This document shows positions 1 through 8,206 of a stretch of 64,000 nt of DNA, piece after piece (the first letter of the stretch is position 1; each line of letters starts with the position of its first letter). This stretch comes from Synechococcus sp. WH 5701 (GTDB taxonomy: Bacteria; Cyanobacteriota; Cyanobacteriia; PCC-6307; Cyanobiaceae): assembly GCF_000153045.1 (NCBI RefSeq), contig NZ_CH724159.1:957823-1021822 (forward strand), in the 5' to 3' direction. The notes under the pieces were generated by a model that worked only from the letters and a program-made list of their open reading frames with translations, made no database searches and was not told the DNA's origin. The translations under genes were made by a program, and so were the position numbers.

Positions 1-654
1 CTGGCGCTGGGCCTCGACCCAGGCCTGGGTGGGGTGGTGAGCGGGGTGGCCGGTGCCCTGCTGGCGGAGCGCTTCAGCCGGCCCGCCAGTTCCGGCGGCC
101 GTGGCGATGAGGCGGTGCTGAACACGGTGCTGGCCGGGTTTCTGGGCCTTGGGGTGCTGCTGATTCCGCTGCTGCGCATCCGGGTGAACCTCGAAGCGGT
201 GCTCTTCGGTGATTTGCTCGCGGCCGGAGCGCCGGATCTGCTGCGCACCGGCCTGGCGCTGCTGGCGGTGCTGGCCCTGCTCGGCTTCCGCTACCGCCAG
301 CTGGTGTTCCTGGGCGTGGACCCCCTCGGGGCGGCCAGCTCCGGGCTGGCGGTGGGGCGCCTGCGCCTGCTGCTCACCTTCGTGACCGCGCTCACGGTGG
401 TGAGCGCCATGACGGCCGTTGGGGTGGTGCTGGTGATCGCCCTGATGGGCGCCCCGGCCCTGCTGGCCCTGGAGGGGGCGATCAGCCTGCGCCAGGCCCT
501 GCTGCGGGCGGCCCTGATCGGGGCCCTGCTGGCCGGCTGCGGCTTTGTGCTGGCGATCCAGCCGGCCATCAACCTGCCGCCTGGACCCCTGATCGGGGTG
601 CTGAGTCTGCTGCTGCTGCCCCTGGTGCTGCACCGGCGAGGTTCAGCCAGGTGA
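1..654 (+). CDS. Metal ABC transporter permease, ZnuB/MntB type (5' end outside window)
   Basis: The reading frame is open from base 1, so the N-terminus lies outside the window; about 217 residues are visible. They form a very hydrophobic polytopic protein that ends in a run of Leu-rich segments. The pattern (a membrane segment ending ARFSRP-like, then VNLEAVLFGD, GVVLVIALMGAPA and a Pro/Gly-rich final helix) fits the ABC-3 permease family (ZnuB/MntB), which imports zinc or manganese with a binding protein and an ATPase. Those partners would lie upstream, outside the window. The 3' end overlaps the convergent secreted-protein gene by 12 bases. Family assignment is good; metal specificity cannot be read. 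Confidence 0.8.
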   Translation: MALGLDPGLGGVVSGVAGALLAERFSRPASSGGRGDEAVLNTVLAGFLGLGVLLIPLLRIRVNLEAVLFGDLLAAGAPDLLRTGLALLAVLALLGFRYRQLVFLGVDPLGAASSGLAVGRLRLLLTFVTALTVVSAMTAVGVVLVIALMGAPALLALEGAISLRQALLRAALIGALLAGCGFVLAIQPAINLPPGPLIGVLSLLLLPLVLHRRGSAR

Positions 655-2025
655 AAGCCAGCTCACCTGCCGCACCGGCCCTTTGAGCAGGGTCAGCTCC
701 AGGCTGGTGGCATCGATCAGGGCCGCCTGGGGTTCCGCTCGGGAGCTGCCCAGCGCCGGTTCTGAGCCTTGCAGCGGCCGCAGGGCCAGCAGCAAGCGGT
801 CGGTGGTGGGGTCGTAGCTCAGGCCGGTGCCCGGCTCCAGTTCCCAGCCCTCCAGCCGTTGCCGCCGTTCGCCGCCCCCGCGGCTGAGGGCCAGCAGGGT
901 CAGCTCGGGCCGCTCGATTCCATCCAGCAGCAGGGCCCAGACCCGCTCGCCTCCCCTGGAGCAGGCACTGGCCAGCAGGGCTTCCGAACCCAGCCAAAGA
1001 GTTCTGGGCGCCTGGGCCGGCTCCACCAGCTCCAGGGAGCGGCGGAAGTCGGGCCAGTGGCGGCTGAGCAGGGCCCGGCCCGCCACCGGGCAGAAGCTGC
1101 TCAGATCCCGGCTGCCAGGCAGCAGCTGGCGGCGCTCCGGAAGTGGCGGCAAGCTCCTCAGCGCCAGACCATCGGCCTCGGGCACCACCAGGGCTCCCCC
1201 CTGGGGCACCAGGGCAATGGGTCCGCGGGGATCCAGCTCCAGACGGCGACGGCTGCCGTTGCGCTCCCACAGCACCACCTCCTCCTGGGGGAGCTCGCGG
1301 CCCGGGGCCTGGGCGGCCGCCTGCACCAGCAGATCGCCGTTGATGTTGCTGCTGAGATTGGCGAACACGAAGCTCTCGGAACTGAAGGGCTCCAGCTCCC
1401 CGGCCTGGGCTGGTGCCAGTTCGCTGGAGCGTTGGGCCAGGTGCCGGCGCTTCAGATCCAGCTTCCAGACCCGATGCCCCCCCTGCAGGTCGCGGCTGAC
1501 CACGCCAAGCCCTGAGCCATCACCGAGGGCCACGGTCTGGGGGATGGCGGGCCATATGGGGGTGAGGGGCACCCAGGCCCCCTCGGCTGTGCGCAGTCGC
1601 ACCTGTTCGCCTCCGGGCACGGGCACCACGGCCAGCAGGTCGGGGCGGGGATCCCAGAACCAGCGCTGGGGGGGCAGGGCCAGCCCCCGCTGGTCGCGAC
1701 CCTCCAGCCGCAACTGCAGGGGCTCTTCGATGCGGGAGCCGACGGCGGGCAGCAGCAGCAGCGGATTGCCCTCCCCCTGGATGCTGAAGGGCAGAGAGGG
1801 TTGCAACTGGCTGTCCGAGGCCACGCTGGACGGCTGCATCGGCCGGCTGAAGCGCAGGCTCAGGGCCGCTGGTCCGGAGCTGGCGCTGGCCTGGCGCAGC
1901 TCCAGCAGGCGTGGGGGCCGGTGCCAGAGCACTTGCTGCTGCAGCAGGGCCACGGCCGCAGCGGCGATCAGCATCACCCTCAGGCGCTTCTGCCGGCGCC
2001 ACCAGCGCAGCGGAGACCTGCTCAT
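643..2025 (-). CDS. Hypothetical exported protein with SbsA-like Ig domain
   Basis: A 460-residue protein. A basic N-terminus (RRQKRLR) is followed by a hydrophobic segment at about residues 16-28, which suggests a signal anchor or export signal. Residues about 45-105 contain LSLRFSRPM and look like the bacterial Ig-like fold Big_5 (SbsA type). The rest is rich in short beta-type repeats and could be a propeller; no catalytic motif was seen. I chose the ATG at 2025 because it overlaps the stop of the TIGR03943 gene in an ATGA junction; the frame stays open further upstream but that part overlaps the neighbour. It is the last gene of the QueD-like/permease/TIGR03943 operon. Function unknown. 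Confidence 0.7.
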   Translation of the reverse strand: MSRSPLRWWRRQKRLRVMLIAAAAVALLQQQVLWHRPPRLLELRQASASSGPAALSLRFSRPMQPSSVASDSQLQPSLPFSIQGEGNPLLLLPAVGSRIEEPLQLRLEGRDQRGLALPPQRWFWDPRPDLLAVVPVPGGEQVRLRTAEGAWVPLTPIWPAIPQTVALGDGSGLGVVSRDLQGGHRVWKLDLKRRHLAQRSSELAPAQAGELEPFSSESFVFANLSSNINGDLLVQAAAQAPGRELPQEEVVLWERNGSRRRLELDPRGPIALVPQGGALVVPEADGLALRSLPPLPERRQLLPGSRDLSSFCPVAGRALLSRHWPDFRRSLELVEPAQAPRTLWLGSEALLASACSRGGERVWALLLDGIERPELTLLALSRGGGERRQRLEGWELEPGTGLSYDPTTDRLLLALRPLQGSEPALGSSRAEPQAALIDATSLELTLLKGPVRQVSWLSPG

Positions 2026-2717
2026 GGCTCCAGCGGCTGGCGGGGCCTGGGGATCGGCTCCACAAGCCTGGCATCCACCACGCTGCGCTGGCGCTCGCCC
2101 ACCGTTTCGCTCATCATCACCCCCTCCAGGCGCAGCCACTGGTCGGCCCGCGGTTGGGGCTGGCCGGCGGGCCAGCGCACCGGCAGCCCCACCGGCACGG
2201 CATCCACCAGGCAGCAGCGCACCAGCAGGCGGGCCAGGTGCGGCTCCTCGCCGGGCATGGGCAGAACGAAACCGCTGATGCGCACCGGATCTCCCGCGTA
2301 GAGCCGGGGATCGGGTTCGGCGCGCAGCAAGCGCACCCAGTCGGTGAGGCTGCGCTGGGCGGGGGGGAGCACGAAGCTCAGGCCTGGCTCCTTCAGCAGG
2401 TTGGCCTGGCGGTTGGCGGCCAGATCGGCGAAGGACGGCCTGGGGGGAAGGGCCAGCACCGCCAGGGCCGCGCCGATGCTCAGCAGCGACGTCCAGCGGC
2501 CGCTGGCGCGGCTGCCGTCGCTCCAGCGGCCGCTGATCTCCACCGCGGCCAGCAGCAGCAGCAGGATCCCGCTGCCCCACACCAACGGATGGAACACGGC
2601 CCGCAGCAGCAGATCAAGCCGTCCGCTCAGGGCGCTCTGCAGCAGCGCGACGCCCCACAGCGCCAGGGCCAGGGCCTTGAGCCGGCCAGGGCTCAGAGCA
2701 GAAGCAGATTGACCCAT
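2022..2717 (-). CDS. TIGR03943 / DUF1980 family putative permease subunit
   Basis: A 231-residue protein with two hydrophobic segments in the first 60 residues, a third near residues 80-95, then a soluble C-terminal domain with the family-typical DWVRLL, ISGFVLP and RCCLVDAVP motifs. Members (YcgQ in Bacillus subtilis) are encoded beside an ArsP-like permease (YcgR), as here, and probably form a two-part membrane system of unknown substrate. The chosen ATG at 2717 overlaps the permease gene by 25 bases, and its stop overlaps the next start by four. Family assignment is confident; the transport role is inferred from the pairing. Confidence 0.8.
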   Translation of the reverse strand: MGQSASALSPGRLKALALALWGVALLQSALSGRLDLLLRAVFHPLVWGSGILLLLLAAVEISGRWSDGSRASGRWTSLLSIGAALAVLALPPRPSFADLAANRQANLLKEPGLSFVLPPAQRSLTDWVRLLRAEPDPRLYAGDPVRISGFVLPMPGEEPHLARLLVRCCLVDAVPVGLPVRWPAGQPQPRADQWLRLEGVMMSETVGERQRSVVDARLVEPIPRPRQPLEP

Positions 2718-3664
2718 TGACCGATCAGCAACACCACCAGGGACGCTGCCCCTGCCGTGAGCAGGATGGCGCGGGGCCGCAGCAGGATGCCGAACAGCCC
2801 CACCAGCTTGAGGTCCATCACCGGCCCCAGCAGCAGGAAGGCCAGCACCGCCCCGGGGGTGACCTGGGCGGCGAAACCCAGGGCCAAAAAGGCATCCACG
2901 CTGGAGCACACCGACACCACCAGGCTGAGCAGCATCAGGCTCAGGATCGACAGGGTGGGGGTGCCGCCCACGGCGATCAGCCACTGGCGCGGCACCACGG
3001 TCTGCACCAGCGCGGCGATCGCGCACCCCATCACCAGCAGCAGGGCCAGCTCCAGAAACTCACTGCCGCCGTGGGAGAGCACCTGGCCCAGGGGGGGACG
3101 GCGGCTGGATCCGCCCAGGGCGGGGACGGCAGCGCCGGCCGGCACTCCGATCAGGCCACTGCGCCGCTCCAGCAGTGTCACCTCCCCCAGGGGCTGGCTC
3201 AGCCGTCGCTCCTCCAGCAGGGCCGGCTGCAGCAGTTCGCGCTCGGGCAGAAGCCGCAGCAGCGTGGCCAGGCAGACCGCGATCAACAGAGCCCCCAGGG
3301 GCCGTGCCGCCAGCAGCCAGGGCTGATCGGGGAAGGCGGCCCAGGTACTGGCCAGCACGATCGGATTGAGCACCGGTGCCGCGAAGAGAAACCCCAGGGC
3401 TGTGGCGATCGGTGCCCCCTTCACCAGCAGGTGCCGGGCCATGGGCACGTTGCCGCATTCGCAGGCGGGCAGAGCAAAGCCCAGGGCCGCACCGCTCAGG
3501 GGGCCCAGCAGCGGGTGGGCGGGCAGGGCCCGCACCCACTGCCCCCCGGGGCTGATCCAGCGAGCCAGGGTGGAGAGGGCCACCCCGATCAGCAGAAAGG
3601 GCATCGCCTCCACCAGCAACGCCTGGAACAGGGCCCAGGTGGTGGCCAGCCGCTCCACGCCCAT
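2693..3664 (-). CDS. ArsP-like / YraQ-type permease (PF03773)
   Basis: A 323-residue polytopic membrane protein. It carries the family signature ACECGNVPMARHLLVKG at about residues 75-91 and a second half-repeat with SVCSSVDAFLALG near residue 240, both typical of the two-repeat UPF0718/DUF318 permeases (YcgR, YraQ, ArsP). Some relatives export organoarsenicals; others are linked to metals. I chose the ATG at 3664, eight codons inside the longest frame, because it forms an ATGA overlap with the upstream QueD-like gene. It is translationally coupled to the TIGR03943 gene, its usual partner. The substrate cannot be read from sequence. Confidence 0.85.
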   Translation of the reverse strand: MGVERLATTWALFQALLVEAMPFLLIGVALSTLARWISPGGQWVRALPAHPLLGPLSGAALGFALPACECGNVPMARHLLVKGAPIATALGFLFAAPVLNPIVLASTWAAFPDQPWLLAARPLGALLIAVCLATLLRLLPERELLQPALLEERRLSQPLGEVTLLERRSGLIGVPAGAAVPALGGSSRRPPLGQVLSHGGSEFLELALLLVMGCAIAALVQTVVPRQWLIAVGGTPTLSILSLMLLSLVVSVCSSVDAFLALGFAAQVTPGAVLAFLLLGPVMDLKLVGLFGILLRPRAILLTAGAASLVVLLIGQWVNLLLL

Positions 3665-4131
3665 CACGGCCGGGCCTGGGCGAACCACTCGGGGGTGGCC
3701 TCGTAGCAGGCGGCGTTGCGCTCGTTCTCGCGCGCCTCCACCTTCCAGCAGCTGCTGCGGCCCTTGTCACGAGCGCGCAGGAGCTCGTTGGCCCAGCCCC
3801 AGACCAGCTCAGCGCTGCTCTCCATCCCCACGTTGGCCATCACGCGCAGGTCGAGGGCTCCCTGATCGTGCAATGAGCGCCACTGCTCCAGCAGCGGGTC
3901 ATCGGCATTCACCAGGAAGGTGTGATCAAATTGCCCGGCCAGTCGGGCCTCCAGCTCTTTGAGGCCCGAGAAATCCACCACGAAGCCGTTGACATCGAGC
4001 TCTCTGGCCCGAAACCAGCAGGTGAAGCTGCGGCTGTAGCCGTGCACGAAGCGGCAGTGGCCCCGGTGCCTCCATTGGCGGTGGCAGCAGGGGTAACCGC
4101 TGAACTGTTTCGAGCAGGTGAACAGGGCCAT
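3664..4131 (-). CDS. 6-carboxy-tetrahydropterin synthase-like protein (QueD family)
   Basis: A 155-residue cytosolic protein of the PTPS/QueD fold. The N-terminal CSKQFSG and the His-rich stretch with [11 protein letters not shown] supply the zinc-binding histidines; [11 protein letters not shown] and FDHTFLVN are the other family motifs, and [14 protein letters not shown] gives the conserved Glu region. QueD makes 6-carboxy-tetrahydropterin in queuosine synthesis; cyanobacterial relatives may serve other pterin chemistry. The ATG at 4131 gives the expected N-terminus. It is the first gene of the operon with the ArsP-like permease and TIGR03943 protein and is divergent from hisIE across only 41 bases, so both promoters must lie in or overlap the coding ends. 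Confidence 0.82.
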   Translation of the reverse strand: MALFTCSKQFSGYPCCHRQWRHRGHCRFVHGYSRSFTCWFRARELDVNGFVVDFSGLKELEARLAGQFDHTFLVNADDPLLEQWRSLHDQGALDLRVMANVGMESSAELVWGWANELLRARDKGRSSCWKVEARENERNAACYEATPEWFAQARP

Positions 4132-4172
4132 CTCCGGGATGGGAGAGGATCGCAGCAGCCGGACTCCCCTCC

Positions 4173-4871
4173 TTGGAGGCATCATTTCAGCCCCCCAGCC
4201 CGACCGGGGCCGACCCCGCCCCCTGGTTGGATCAGCTGCGCTTCGATGGGGCCGGCCTGATTCCCGCCATCGCCCAGGACTGGCTCGATGGGGCGGTGCT
4301 GATGCTGGCCTGGATGAACCAGGAGTCGATCAAACGGACCCTGGCCACGGGTGAAGTGCACTACTGGAGCCGCTCCAGGGCCGAGCTGTGGCACAAGGGC
4401 GCCACCAGTGGCCATCTGCAGCGGCTGAAGGGCCTCCGCTACGACTGCGACAGCGACGTGCTTCTGCTGACCGTGGAGCAGGTGGGGGATGTGGCCTGCC
4501 ACACGGGTAGGCGCAGCTGCTTCTTCACGGCTGCTCCGCCCCAGGCAAGCGGCACTCCAGAGCTGCCTGACCCTCCGACCGATGCCTGCACTGAGCTGGC
4601 CAGGCAGATCAAGGATCGACGGGATCACCCCGTGGAGGGGAGCTACACCAACCGTCTTCTGGAGGGAGGTGACAACCGCATCCTCAAAAAGATCGGTGAG
4701 GAGAGTGCCGAGTTCGTGATGGCCTGCAAGGACGACGAGGCCGATGGCATCGCCGGGGAGGCGGCCGATCTGATCTTTCACCTCCAGGTGGCCCTGGCCC
4801 AGCACGGGGTCGAGTGGCGCCGGGTGCTGGAGGTGCTTGCCGCTCGCCGAGGCGCTCCGCGCCGGAGTTGA
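4173..4871 (+). CDS. hisIE: Bifunctional phosphoribosyl-AMP cyclohydrolase / phosphoribosyl-ATP pyrophosphatase
   Basis: A 232-residue fusion that catalyses steps 2 and 3 of histidine biosynthesis. The HisI half (about residues 25-125) has [20 protein letters not shown], the metal-binding DCDSD and CHTGRRSCF. The HisE half (about 140-232) has [20 protein letters not shown] and the EE/E..D residues of the pyrophosphatase. No ATG precedes the conserved core: the longest frame starts at a TTG at 4173, and a second TTG a short way downstream is also possible, so the start is uncertain. It overlaps no upstream gene and is followed closely by the Gly-repeat protein. Confidence 0.95.
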   Translation: MEASFQPPSPTGADPAPWLDQLRFDGAGLIPAIAQDWLDGAVLMLAWMNQESIKRTLATGEVHYWSRSRAELWHKGATSGHLQRLKGLRYDCDSDVLLLTVEQVGDVACHTGRRSCFFTAAPPQASGTPELPDPPTDACTELARQIKDRRDHPVEGSYTNRLLEGGDNRILKKIGEESAEFVMACKDDEADGIAGEAADLIFHLQVALAQHGVEWRRVLEVLAARRGAPRRS

Positions 4872-4908
4872 GGCCGCGAATAGGGTCGGAGAACTTGAGT
4901 CAGGCCCC

Positions 4909-5265
4909 TTGTCTCCTTCGCCCCAGGACAGCTCCGCCAACTGTGGAGGCCGCCCGCCGCTTGTGGCCACCGGCGTCGCCCCCCTGGGGATCATCTCGAT
5001 CGGGATCGTTCCCATGGGTGTGGTGGCCATTGGCGTGGTGCCGATGGGGGTGATCAGCCTCGGGGCCGTCTCGATGGGTCTGGTGTCGGCGGCGGTGGTG
5101 AACATGGGGGTGCTCACCGCAGGGGTCACCACGATGGGCGTGTGGTGGGCCGGCCTCGAGGGCCATGGACTGGTGCGGCTGAACCCACCGGCGACCCCGC
5201 CTGTGTCCTTGCCGGTGGATCCGGCCAGGACACCTGCTCAGCACCACCACCAGAACATGCCCTAG
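4909..5265 (+). CDS. Hydrophobic glycine-pentapeptide repeat protein
   Basis: A small protein (about 118 residues from the TTG used here) whose middle is an uninterrupted run of about 12 five-residue repeats, Gly-hydrophobic-hydrophobic-x-(Met/Ile/Leu), for example GVVAI GVVPM GVISL GAVSM, at about 4966-5155. It ends in a Pro-rich, His-rich tail. It is not the classic A(D/N)Lxx pentapeptide family, though a right-handed beta-helix or membrane-packed stack is plausible. The start is unclear: TTG 4837 (inside hisIE), TTG 4909 or GTG 4963. The 5-residue period is read in this frame only; the opposite-strand open frame is a shadow. The stop overlaps the stop of the convergent metalloprotease gene. 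No function known to me. Confidence 0.65.
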   Translation: MSPSPQDSSANCGGRPPLVATGVAPLGIISIGIVPMGVVAIGVVPMGVISLGAVSMGLVSAAVVNMGVLTAGVTTMGVWWAGLEGHGLVRLNPPATPPVSLPVDPARTPAQHHHQNMP

Positions 5266-6038
5266 GGCGGCAGTCCGAAGCGACTGGGCTGCTGATACAG
5301 CCAGCGCACGGTGGCCCGATCGCGAGCACTGAGGCTGAGCACCGGCTGGGCGCCGGGCACAGCTGCCATGGCATCCGCTGGTTCATCGCTGTGGCCCCAG
5401 AGCCCGATGGCGTGGCCAAGCTCGTGCAGCGCGGTGGCCTGAAGGGCCTCCAGGCGCTGATCGGGGCTCAGCAGCACCTCCACACGGGGCTCCAGGTGCC
5501 AGGCACCCTGGCGCTGGACCTCCAGCAGCTCAAGCAGGGCCCGGCCATGGCTGGCCCGGCGGCGCCCGTTGGCATCCAGGAGCGGAGGTCGGCGCCGTTG
5601 GATCAGGATCTGGGCCCGGGCGGGATCACTCACCATCACCAGGGTGAGTTCTGAGGCCCAGCTGGTCAGGGCACCGTTGACCGCCTGCTGCCAGCGTTGA
5701 TCGAAGCGAGAGCCGGGTCCGGTCTCCCCCAGGGGCTGCACCCAGACGCACCAGCGATCGAGCCGGGGCCAGCCCAGGGGTGTGGTCTCCAAGACGTGTC
5801 GGTAGTCGTGGCTGCCGCCTGGCCCGGCTGGTGTTGGCCTTTGAGCTGTAGCCGTGCCATCGACTGCTGAGGGAGAGGGTCTGGCGGCACGGCTGGCGCT
5901 GGCAACGGGACAACTCTGCTCGCCTTCAGAATCTGCCCCTGCTGGGGGTGCTTCCGCAACCGGAGCCACCAAGATCAGCGCGATCAGCACAAGGGCGTGC
6001 AGACCTGGACGATGCCGTGAAAGGAGGAAGCCTGGCAC
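5262..6038 (-). CDS. Exported matrixin-type zinc metalloprotease
   Basis: A 258-residue protein with a signal peptide (basic start, hydrophobic residues about 14-28, Ala-rich cleavage zone) and a low-complexity linker to about residue 75. The C-terminal half is a metallopeptidase domain: HELGHAIGLWGHS matches the HExxHxxGxxH zinc-binding motif of matrixins/metzincins, with a Met later (ADAMAAV) that could serve as the Met-turn. It should act outside the cytoplasmic membrane. The substrate is unknown. It is separated by 9 bases from the upstream DUF2214 gene on the same strand, so they are probably cotranscribed. Confidence 0.85.
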   Translation of the reverse strand: MPGFLLSRHRPGLHALVLIALILVAPVAEAPPAGADSEGEQSCPVASASRAARPSPSAVDGTATAQRPTPAGPGGSHDYRHVLETTPLGWPRLDRWCVWVQPLGETGPGSRFDQRWQQAVNGALTSWASELTLVMVSDPARAQILIQRRRPPLLDANGRRRASHGRALLELLEVQRQGAWHLEPRVEVLLSPDQRLEALQATALHELGHAIGLWGHSDEPADAMAAVPGAQPVLSLSARDRATVRWLYQQPSRFGLPP

Positions 6039-6047
6039 TCAGCGCCC

Positions 6048-6581
6048 TCAGCCCGGCAGACCCACGCCACGGGCCATCAGCGTGGCCAGCAGGGGGATGG
6101 TGGCGAAGCCCACCAGCTCGATGTTGAGAATCCAGCCCAAACGGTTGGCCAGGCCCTGGCTCACCTTGGGCAACTCCCCCTTCCGCAATGGCAGGGCCCA
6201 GAGGATGTAGGTGACCGTGGGGTAGAGCGAGAGGGCTCCCACGCTGAGATACACCCCCACCTTCCACCAGAACAGAGGATTCTCGGTGTAGAAGCTGCTG
6301 CCCTGGCCGTAGTGCAGCACCCGCAGGATGCCGCTGAGCAGCACCAGCAAAGCGGCGATCCCGTAGACGATGTCGGTGATGACCATCGTGATGGCCACCG
6401 AGCGATCGGGATCAGGCCGGATCAGGCGGCGCTCCAGCACCAGGGCCCCGAAGCAGACCATGAAGCTGAGGTAATGGACATAGGCCACGGCTGCACTGGG
6501 CAGAACGCCGGTGGGCAGCACCAGGGCAGCGGGCAGATGAACCAGGGCTGTCATGGCCAGGGACTTGCTCGGTCGGGCCAT
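6048..6581 (-). CDS. DUF2214 family membrane protein
   Basis: A 177-residue protein with four hydrophobic segments. The motifs VAYVHYLSFMVCFGALVLER near residue 33, ITDIVYGIAALLVL, LRVLHYGQGSSFYTENPLFWWK near residue 85 and the final NIELVGFATIPLLA region are those of the cyanobacterial DUF2214 family. Conserved His residues in the membrane hint at a redox or heme role, but none is proven. An internal ATG at 6554 is an alternative start. It is transcribed away from the sigma factor gene; the 183-base region between them is AT-rich and contains a palindrome. Confidence 0.85.
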   Translation of the reverse strand: MARPSKSLAMTALVHLPAALVLPTGVLPSAAVAYVHYLSFMVCFGALVLERRLIRPDPDRSVAITMVITDIVYGIAALLVLLSGILRVLHYGQGSSFYTENPLFWWKVGVYLSVGALSLYPTVTYILWALPLRKGELPKVSQGLANRLGWILNIELVGFATIPLLATLMARGVGLPG

Positions 6582-6654
6582 GACGGTAGCGAGCCAGAGG
6601 CAGCGCCGAGCCGCCAGCCGAGCTGATCATGTCGCAGGCATGTCCTGGAACCAC

Positions 6655-6674
6655 ATTCGAAATTAATTCCGAAT
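6655..6674. promoter_or_regulatory. Imperfect 20-bp palindrome in divergent promoter region
   Basis: The 20 bases read nearly the same on both strands, with one mismatched pair (sixth base from each end), and contain AATTAATT at the centre. They sit in an unusually AT-rich island between the DUF2214 gene and the sigma factor gene. A tandem AAGTTGG heptamer follows at 6683-6696. This is the layout expected for a dimeric regulator site, but no known operator consensus was recognised. Confidence 0.4.
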
Positions 6675-6764
6675 ACCGAAGCAAGTTGGAAGTTGGAAGC
6701 CTTTCTGGTGGTTTTGAGAGAAATGAATTTCTGCTCTAGATTCAACGAAGCTTCGAGGTAATAC

Positions 6765-7688
6765 ATGGCCAGCTCGTTGAGTGCCTTTCTCGGAGAGATT
6801 GGACGTCATCAACTGCTCACCCCGACCCAGGAGCTCACCCTCGGGCGAAAGGTGCAGGCGATGGTCGCGCTCAATGAGCGTTGTGCCCTGGCCGGTGGCA
6901 ACGGAGAAGCCTGCGACTACAACGATGTGGAGCGTCGCACCATCCGCACGGGTGAGCGGGCCAAGGATCAGATGATCACGGCGAATCTGCGCCTGGTGGT
7001 GAACCTGGCCAAGCGCTATCAGGGAAAGGGTCTGGATCTGCTCGACCTGATCCAGGAAGGAACCCTTGGCCTGGTGCGGGCTGTCGAGAAGTATGACCCC
7101 ACCCGCGGCCACCGTTTCAGCACTTATGCCTACTGGTGGATCCGCCAGGGGCTGAACCGTGCCCTCTCCACCCAGAGCCGCACGATCCGCATCCCGGTGA
7201 ATGTGAACGAAAAGCTCACCAAATTGCGCGCCGCCAAAGCAAGGCTGCTGCAGGCCAATGGCCTCACGGCCTCGCCGCAGGAGCTCGCCGCCACCATGCA
7301 CCTTCCACTCGCGGAGGTGGAAGACCTGCTGTCCTGTGAACTGCGCAGTATCACGGTCAGCCTGCAGGGGGTGGTCAAATCCAAGTCGGATCCCACCGAG
7401 CTGGTGGATGTGCTGGCCAGCGATGAAATGCCCCCCATGGAGCGGGCTGAGCTGTCTGAGCGCAGCGCGTCGGTGTGGAGATTGCTGGACGTCTCGAATC
7501 TCACCCCCCGTGAGCGCACGGTGGTGATGCTGCGCTTCGGTCTCGATGGCGGCCATGAATGGCGCACCCTCGCCGAGGTGGCTCGACAGCTGGGCTGCAG
7601 CCGCGAGTATTGCCGTCAGGTGGTGCAGCGGGCCTTGCGCAAACTACGCAAGGCCGGCGTCCAGAGCGGCCTCGTGGAAGCGGGCTAG
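6765..7688 (+). CDS. Group 2 (RpoD-like, non-essential) sigma-70 factor
   Basis: A 307-residue sigma factor. Region 1.2 (about residues 1-35) is followed by a short insert, region 2 (DQMITANLRLVVNLAKRYQG, DLLDLIQEGTLGL, STYAYWWIRQ), region 3 and region 4 with TPRERTVVMLRFGL and a helix-turn-helix ending in REYCRQVVQRALRKLR. There is no long N-terminal extension as in the housekeeping RpoD, so this is a cyanobacterial group 2 factor, likely for stress, stationary phase or nutrient response. ATG 6765 follows CGAGGT. The upstream AT-rich region with a palindrome may hold its control site. Confidence 0.92.
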   Translation: MASSLSAFLGEIGRHQLLTPTQELTLGRKVQAMVALNERCALAGGNGEACDYNDVERRTIRTGERAKDQMITANLRLVVNLAKRYQGKGLDLLDLIQEGTLGLVRAVEKYDPTRGHRFSTYAYWWIRQGLNRALSTQSRTIRIPVNVNEKLTKLRAAKARLLQANGLTASPQELAATMHLPLAEVEDLLSCELRSITVSLQGVVKSKSDPTELVDVLASDEMPPMERAELSERSASVWRLLDVSNLTPRERTVVMLRFGLDGGHEWRTLAEVARQLGCSREYCRQVVQRALRKLRKAGVQSGLVEAG

Positions 7689-7783
7689 GGCCGGATCACC
7701 GTCCGAAATCGGACTGAAACCGTCCTTGTCTGCTCAGGCTCAGCTGACGATGATGTCGTTGTCCGTTGCTCCCAGAGCGAGCT

Positions 7784-8206
7784 ATGGCTCCAATCGATGC
7801 CGGCTTTTCCGATTTCTCCGATGGGTCCTCCTCCAGAGGAGACTCAGATGTAGGGGATCAGACCACCGTTGAAGCGGAAGTGCTGGAGAGCACGGTGGTC
7901 GATGAGGGGATTCTGCAGCGGCTGTTGCGCAGGGCAGGCCGTGCCATTGCCCTGCCGGCTCTGGAATGCCTGGAACTGCTGCTGGATGGCAGTACCCCGA
8001 GCCAGGTGCGGTTGACGATGCTTGCGGCACTCACCTACCTGCTGCTGCCATTCGATCTCATCCCTGATTTCATTCCAGCTGCCGGCTTCAGCGATGATCT
8101 GGTGGCGCTCACGGCATTGCTAGGCCTAACGGGGCGCCACCTGACCCCAGACATCCGCTCCAGGGCCCGGCGCAAGCTGGATCGCTGGTTCCCCCCCGGC
8201 CGTTGA
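7784..8206 (+). CDS. YkvA/DUF1232 family membrane protein
   Basis: A 140-residue protein: an acidic N-terminal part of about 40 residues, then the DUF1232 core with RLTMLAALTYLLLPFDLIPD, which is the family hallmark (a membrane hairpin ending LIPDxIP), and a basic end. Function of the family is unknown. The ATG at 7784 is preferred over a TTG six codons earlier. The stop overlaps the next start as TGATG, so the two genes are translationally coupled. Confidence 0.85.
   Translation: MAPIDAGFSDFSDGSSSRGDSDVGDQTTVEAEVLESTVVDEGILQRLLRRAGRAIALPALECLELLLDGSTPSQVRLTMLAALTYLLLPFDLIPDFIPAAGFSDDLVALTALLGLTGRHLTPDIRSRARRKLDRWFPPGR

Noticed and set aside
4182-5132. 316-residue minus-strand frame with Thr/Pro/Met repeats
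   Set aside because: It is the antisense shadow of hisIE and of the 15-base repeats of the Gly-pentapeptide gene.
7701-7714. Perfect palindrome GTCCGA-AA-TCGGAC after the sigma factor gene
   Set aside because: Two-base loop and no U-run, so not a convincing terminator; no known operator.
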